59,091 nucleotides of DNA. Origin: Chromatiales bacterium. GTDB taxonomy: Bacteria; Pseudomonadota; Gammaproteobacteria; Steroidobacterales; GCA-2729495. Below, piece by piece: positions 55,540-59,091 of this stretch. The notes beneath the pieces were generated by a model, which did no database searches, was not told the DNA's origin, and saw nothing but the letters and a program-made list of their open reading frames with translations. Within the stretch, counting starts at the first letter, position 1. Every line of letters starts with the position of its first letter. Both the position numbers and the translations under genes were made by a program. The stretch spans positions 1 through 59,091 of the forward strand of contig PBYE01000091.1 in assembly GCA_002729495.1 (NCBI GenBank). Reading direction: 5' to 3'.

Positions 55540-56911
55540 TTCAGGCACACAACACGACAACACCTGGTCGATGCAACTGCGCGCATTGCTGGCAGGTGCC
55601 GTAATCGTTGTCGCTTTTATGCTGCTGGCAGGACTTGCGCTGGACCGTGCGTTTCGTGACAGCGCAATGGAGGCAAGCAAAGAACGGCTGCAGGCGCGTA
55701 TCTATATGTTGATGGGCGCGGCGACCCTGCAGGAAAGCGGCGCAGTAAGCATGCCGCTCTCGTTACCCGACCCTGCCTTGTCGGTGCCGGATTCAGGCGC
55801 GCTTGGCGCGATTACCGATGCCGTTGGTACAATCCTGTGGCGTTCGGAATCGAGCCTGGTCGCAACGCTCATTTATCCGACCACCGGCGTACTGGGACAG
55901 CCGGTAGCGGGAAAAATCATGGCAGACGACGGCGTCGCGATTCACACGCTGTCTTATCCCCTGATCTGGGAACTTGAATCAGGCGGCGAGTACCCGCTTA
56001 TCTTTCACGCCGCGGAAGATGCAAAACTCGTTGACACCGCGGTTGCAACCTTTAGAAATACACTTCAATTCTGGCTCGGCGGTGCGGCGATATTCCTGCT
56101 GCTATTGCAGGCCGGTATGTTGATATGGACGATGAAACCACTGCGCAAGGTTGCCGACGAAGTGCGCCGTGTCGAAGCAGGTGAACATGAAGAACTGTCC
56201 GGCAACTATCCGCGCGAGTTACGGCCGCTGACCGATAACCTGAATGCGATGCTGGGCAGCAACCGCGCACGTACGGACCGTTACCGTGACGCGCTGGCCG
56301 ATCTCGCACACAGCCTGAAAACACCACTGGCGGTTTTGCGTGCGAATGCTTCCGGTTCACTGCCGGATGACCAGGGCAGGCCGATCCAGGAACAGCTCGA
56401 TCGCATGGATGACACCATTGCTTACCAGCTGCAACGCGCTGCCGCTTCGGGAAGGTCGCCGCTCACTGCTCCTGTCTGTGTGCGTGATGCCGCCAAACGC
56501 CTGACCGATTCGCTGGCCAAGGTGTATCACGACAAGGCGATCGATATGCAAACCGAGATACCCGCCGATATTCTGTTTGCGGGCGACCCGGGCGACCTGG
56601 CCGAAATACTGGGCAACCTCGCCGACAATGCCTGTAAATGGTGTGCGTCGAAGGTGCGCATCATGGCCAGCAACTCAAACGGTGCAGCAGGGCCGCAGCA
56701 ACTGGTCATGAGCATCGAGGATGACGGTCCCGGTATTCCGGGAAATCTGCAGGACATCGTTACCCAGCGCGGCATACGGGCCGACTCCGGGGCGCCCGGC
56801 CAGGGCATCGGCCTCGCTATCGTCCGCGACATCGTGGTGGACGTATACGGCGGTCAGCTTGCTGTAGATGCCTCGGAACTGGGCGGTGCGCGCATCCAGG
56901 TGCGTATCTAG
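55532..56911 (+). CDS. PhoQ-like sensor histidine kinase
   Basis: 459 aa from ATG 55532, which overlaps the regulator stop. Topology: TM1 (about 18-40), a periplasmic sensor domain of about 145 residues, TM2 (about 186-207), HAMP linker, HisKA with His260 in LAHSLKTPLAVLRA, and HATPase_c with NLADNACKW, DDGPGI and GQGIGLAI. The HSLKTP H-box and gene order match PhoQ relatives. Signal is unknown. Confidence 0.95.
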   Translation: MADSGTQHDNTWSMQLRALLAGAVIVVAFMLLAGLALDRAFRDSAMEASKERLQARIYMLMGAATLQESGAVSMPLSLPDPALSVPDSGALGAITDAVGTILWRSESSLVATLIYPTTGVLGQPVAGKIMADDGVAIHTLSYPLIWELESGGEYPLIFHAAEDAKLVDTAVATFRNTLQFWLGGAAIFLLLLQAGMLIWTMKPLRKVADEVRRVEAGEHEELSGNYPRELRPLTDNLNAMLGSNRARTDRYRDALADLAHSLKTPLAVLRANASGSLPDDQGRPIQEQLDRMDDTIAYQLQRAAASGRSPLTAPVCVRDAAKRLTDSLAKVYHDKAIDMQTEIPADILFAGDPGDLAEILGNLADNACKWCASKVRIMASNSNGAAGPQQLVMSIEDDGPGIPGNLQDIVTQRGIRADSGAPGQGIGLAIVRDIVVDVYGGQLAVDASELGGARIQVRI

Positions 56912-56934
56912 GCGCTCTACCGGGAACAAGACGA

Positions 56935-56962
56935 TTGCCTTTGCAGTCCAAGGCCCTACACT
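56935..56962 (+). promoter_or_regulatory. ssrA promoter
   Basis: TTGCCT, 16-base spacer, TACACT. The precursor would carry about 26 extra 5' bases with a TGCCGGG...CCCGGCA hairpin (56969-56990) ahead of the mature end, to be removed by RNase P. Confidence 0.6.
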
Positions 56963-56994
56963 TGTAGTTGCCGGGCCAAAAGACCCGGCACCAC

Positions 56995-57354
56995 GGGGGC
57001 GACATGGCTTCGACGTGGGTATTGAAACTTTGAGTGCATGCCGAGGGACAGATCACCTCGTAAAACCAGCTGTAAACCTTATAGTTGCCAACGAAGACAA
57101 CTACGCATTAGCTGCCTAAAAAACAGTTTTAATGCCATCGGCCCGGTACGTGTCTGTGCGTTCGGCCCCCGGTGTTATCTACACAGAATCGCGTAAAGGT
57201 ATGTTTGGGGCCTGATCGTTAAACTCTTACTAAACTGGCTTCAGGTTTTCCCTGTCCGTTGGGTAGCCCGAAGTAAGACTAAAGACGGAATAAGCATGTA
57301 GAGCTTGGGGCGGATAACTTGCGGACGCCGGTTCGATTCCGGCCGCCTCCACCA
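56995..57354 (+). ncRNA. ssrA: transfer-messenger RNA (tmRNA)
   Basis: Rescues stalled ribosomes with SmpB. 360 nt; 5' end GGGGGCG pairs with CGCCTCC before the encoded ACCA, and the T-arm GGTTCGATTCC is visible. The tag frame (57087-57119) encodes ANEDNYALAA and stop, a typical degradation tag. GCATGCCGAGGGA near the 5' end matches the conserved pseudoknot/helix region of other tmRNAs. Confidence 0.97.
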
Positions 57355-57356
57355 CT

Positions 57357-57398
57357 GAAACAAAAGAGGTTCCCTTCAGGGAGCCTTTTTTGTTTCAG
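57357..57398 (+). terminator. Rho-independent terminator after ssrA
   Basis: GAAACAAAAGAGGTTCCC-TTCA-GGGAGCCTTTTTTGTTTC, a long stem with a T run, directly after the CCA end. Confidence 0.9.
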
Positions 57399-57496
57399 CA
57401 GTCGGAATTGGCAGTCCGAGTCGAAGCGGCGTAGCCGGTTCCGATGTACATGGAAGTACGAGTGCCGCGGAGCACAGGGATGTGGGAGAGCGGCGT

Positions 57497-57514
57497 TTCC
57501 GGCCGCCTCCACCA
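57497..57514 (+). repeat. second copy of the tmRNA 3' end (att-like direct repeat)
   Basis: TTCCGGCCGCCTCCACCA repeats the last 18 bases of ssrA (57337-57354) exactly, 160 bp further on. Duplicated 3' ends of ssrA are the usual footprint of site-specific integration. The 142 bp between hold the first terminator and no gene; no integrase is in the window. Confidence 0.75.
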
Positions 57515-57552
57515 AAATGAAAGGGGCCCGTCAGGGGCCTTTTCGTTTTGGT
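57513..57552 (+). terminator. terminator after the second tmRNA 3' end copy
   Basis: CCAAAATGAAAGGGGCCC-GTCA-GGGGCCTTTTCGTTTTGG, an almost perfect 18-bp stem. Different sequence from the first terminator, so each copy of the tmRNA 3' end has its own terminator. Confidence 0.8.
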
Positions 57553-57579
57553 GGGAAGAAGGCCTAAAGCGAAGCGGCG

Positions 57580-57640
57580 CGATAAAGGGGGTCCGATAAA
57601 GGGGGTCAGAGTAAATACTCATGATTTTTACACTGACCCC
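57580..57640. repeat. 14-bp tandem repeat and GGGGTCAG palindrome
   Basis: CGATAAAGGGGGTC occurs twice without a gap (57580-57607). It runs into an imperfect palindrome, GGGGTCAGAGTAAA...TTTACACTGACCCC (57602-57640, one mismatch). Such GGGGTCAG hairpins are common near REP-associated (Y1) transposases and insertion ends in other genomes; no transposase is seen here. Confidence 0.7.
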
Positions 57641-57694
57641 AATACGCATTAAACTAGTGCTATATCTGTTCCATAGGTGCTGACGGGGTACATG

Positions 57695-58696
57695 CTAATC
57701 ATCATTTCGTTGCGCGGTAATAATTTCTTCCACCACCTTACTGGGTGACCGGAAGCTTACAAAGGCAATATCGAGGTCAGCCATTTGGTAATCCCCCAGG
57801 CACCTGCGAACAGCTTTACTGATCCAGGCTGGATCATTGCCAAACGCGCCGCCCCCTAATAGCGTTAGGTATACCTTGTTATTTCCGGTCTTAACCGAAT
57901 TTAACAGGGCGACACATAGCGTAGCTTCATAAGCGGCTTCCAATATCAGCCGGGCAAAACCACCCCAAAGACTTGGGGGCAGGTGGGTATAGGATACTGG
58001 CAGCGCCGAGCAAAACACCTGGGTCACTACATTATCCGATTTATCCAGTGTTACCTGCGTGTCCCATTGGACGCCCACGCGTAATTTTTTCCTGAGGGTA
58101 TCCAGGTCATCGTCACGTGCGTTTTCCAGTCTTTCTGAAATCTCGGTCAATCCACTGCGAGATGGCATCATGTATCCATTTTGCATTTTCCACAGGCGAT
58201 TATCCTCATTCCCCATTGCGGCGCCTATATCAGCAAGGCAATCAATCTGGTTGGATGCCGACTGGCCTACCTGGCCATTCACAGGAACGAAGTAATTGCG
58301 ATAGATGGTTCCCGCACCTGCCGCTATTGCACAGGCTGGCCCTTGAGTAAGATCGTCTTCATATATATCTACCCCTTCCTCCGGGGTTATGCTGGGCGAC
58401 ACCATTTCAAGTAAATTGAATTGCGATGCGACCTGGAAGGTGGCGCCATTATTTTCTTCGTGTAAATGAAGGCCCTGAACATCAGCAATAACTTCGCGTA
58501 AAGAAAGTTGGGCAGGCTGGAGGTCAAGCGATGCAACGCGCCCTCGCAACTCCTTGAGTGTAGGGGTCTCTAGACAGCCCAGTACGTATGCTTGACCATT
58601 CTTCAGCGAAAGCAAAGTCGACCCATCAATAACTATGTTATCCCGAACCACGGTTGGCGAGTCCTCGCGGAACCCGGTTAAAGCTTCAAACCACAT
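57695..58696 (-). CDS. conserved protein with macro-domain-like motifs
   Basis: 333 aa, no signal peptide or membrane span. Not firmly assigned. Motifs that recall a divergent macro domain (ADP-ribose binding): VASQFNLLEM (about 95-104), GPACAIAAGAGTIYRNYF (about 124-141) and, near the C-terminus, VYLTLLGGGAFGND (about 273-286) followed by LDIAFVSFR. A well-conserved middle part reads GVQWDT and QVFCSALPVSY. ATG 58696 overlaps the stop of the upstream gene (TGATG), so the two are coupled. The family may extend to eukaryotes from memory; that needs a search. Confidence 0.6.
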   Translation of the reverse strand: MWFEALTGFREDSPTVVRDNIVIDGSTLLSLKNGQAYVLGCLETPTLKELRGRVASLDLQPAQLSLREVIADVQGLHLHEENNGATFQVASQFNLLEMVSPSITPEEGVDIYEDDLTQGPACAIAAGAGTIYRNYFVPVNGQVGQSASNQIDCLADIGAAMGNEDNRLWKMQNGYMMPSRSGLTEISERLENARDDDLDTLRKKLRVGVQWDTQVTLDKSDNVVTQVFCSALPVSYTHLPPSLWGGFARLILEAAYEATLCVALLNSVKTGNNKVYLTLLGGGAFGNDPAWISKAVRRCLGDYQMADLDIAFVSFRSPSKVVEEIITAQRNDD

Positions 58697-59019
58697 CAGG
58701 TGTCCCGCTGCTCTGCTGCAGGCAGTACAAACCCGGTTAACTCCTCAAGCCCTTGGATATGGACTTCATCCATGTGCTCAAATGGTGAGTAGGCATTCCA
58801 CAGTTGGTGATACGGGTAACGCAGGGGATGCGGCCTGAGGTGGGATAGGTCCCGTGAGACCAGGAAGCAGTATGGGTGCGGGGTGCTTAAGGGGATCTCC
58901 GTTCTATAGTCATCTGTCGCTACGAATGCTTCAGACTGCAGGACCGTGTCCGGATCCAGCAGGGGGAAGATATGTTGGGCGGCCTGCTGCGAGGTGGCTT
59001 CGACCCAGAATGCGTCCAC
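58696..59019 (-). CDS. uncharacterised protein coupled to the macro-like gene
   Basis: 107 aa from GTG 59019; an in-frame TAA lies about ten codons upstream, so it does not extend beyond the window. Rich in His, Pro and aromatic residues: STPHPYCFLVSRDLSHLRPH and YPYHQLWNAYSPFEHMDEVH. No family recognised and no membrane span. Its stop overlaps the start of the 333-aa gene. It is the first gene of the pair; the promoter would lie in the last 70 bp of the window. Confidence 0.6.
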   Translation of the reverse strand: MDAFWVEATSQQAAQHIFPLLDPDTVLQSEAFVATDDYRTEIPLSTPHPYCFLVSRDLSHLRPHPLRYPYHQLWNAYSPFEHMDEVHIQGLEELTGFVLPAAEQRDT

Positions 59020-59042
59020 CCGGAAATTAGGGGTCGAACCGA

Positions 59043-59076
59043 GGTTTTAGCGCCTGGCTAGCGTTGAACTAAAACC
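59043..59076. repeat. 8-bp inverted repeat near the window end
   Basis: GGTTTTAG-N18-CTAAAACC upstream of the 107-aa gene, possibly an operator or a terminator reading out of the window on the plus strand (followed by CTTTT). Confidence 0.35.
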
Positions 59077-59091
59077 CTTTTAATCCAACCG

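Noticed and set aside
57900-58010. SYTHL peptide in the macro-like protein, which resembles a known adapter-contamination signature
   Set aside because: The DNA here (TCCTATACCCACCTG on the minus strand) does not match the transposase adapter, and the reading frame continues smoothly in conserved-looking sequence on both sides.

Overview
The window looks like chromosomal DNA of a gammaproteobacterium, probably near the Xanthomonadales/Woeseiales side of the class. Evidence: the order rimP-nusA-infB-rbfA-truB-rpsO-pnp behind an initiator tRNA, a dksA-gluQ pair, a DksA with a Lys/Ala-rich N-terminal extension and no zinc-binding cysteine set (as I recall for Xanthomonas-type DksA), a complete 14-gene nuo operon with separate nuoC and nuoD, and a REP-type hairpin pair. 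The taxonomic call is inference; no rRNA is present.

Layout. 1-2,130: end of dksA, gluQ and a phaR-type regulator. 2,190-10,990 (minus): the transcription/translation operon from the initiator tRNA to pnp, with promoter, tRNA-proximal terminator, rpsO promoter and a pnp leader hairpin. 11,091-12,233 (minus): an exported FMN-dependent 2-hydroxy-acid dehydrogenase. 12,380-14,735: an accessory patch. It holds integron-like cassettes without an integrase (two small membrane proteins, a HigBA pair, a RelBE-type pair, two attC-like sites and a third broken one), a 103-bp inverted-repeat element, and a remnant resembling a polymorphic-toxin tip with a possible immunity gene abutting nuoN. 14,731-28,938 (minus): nuoN to nuoA, preceded by tRNA-Leu(GAG), secG, tpiA, glmM, folP, ftsH and rlmE. 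yhbY diverges from rlmE. 35,676-46,861 (minus): greA, carB, carA, dapB, dnaJ, dnaK, grpE, hrcA. 47,074-53,026: nadK, recN, fur, bamE, ratA, an NSS-family transporter and smpB. 53,165-56,911: a secreted Arg/His-rich protein, a glycine-zipper envelope protein, a PepSY protein and a PhoPQ-like two-component system. 56,995-57,354: ssrA (tmRNA). 57,355 to the end: an ssrA-linked junction with a duplicated tmRNA 3' end, REP-like palindromes and two coupled genes, one with macro-domain-like features.

Functionally, most of the window is core machinery: ribosome assembly and translation initiation, trans-translation (SmpB and tmRNA, about 4 kb apart), respiratory complex I, chaperones with HrcA, carbamoyl phosphate and lysine/peptidoglycan precursor synthesis, folate synthesis, NADP synthesis and DNA repair. 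The novelty is in the two accessory patches, in several promoters so close to start codons that the mRNAs should be leaderless, in a possible direct-repeat regulator site between the two envelope-stress genes, and in an initiator tRNA with a U1:U72 mismatch. The strongest candidate for an undescribed system is the coupled pair at 57,695-59,019 beside the ssrA integration-like site.
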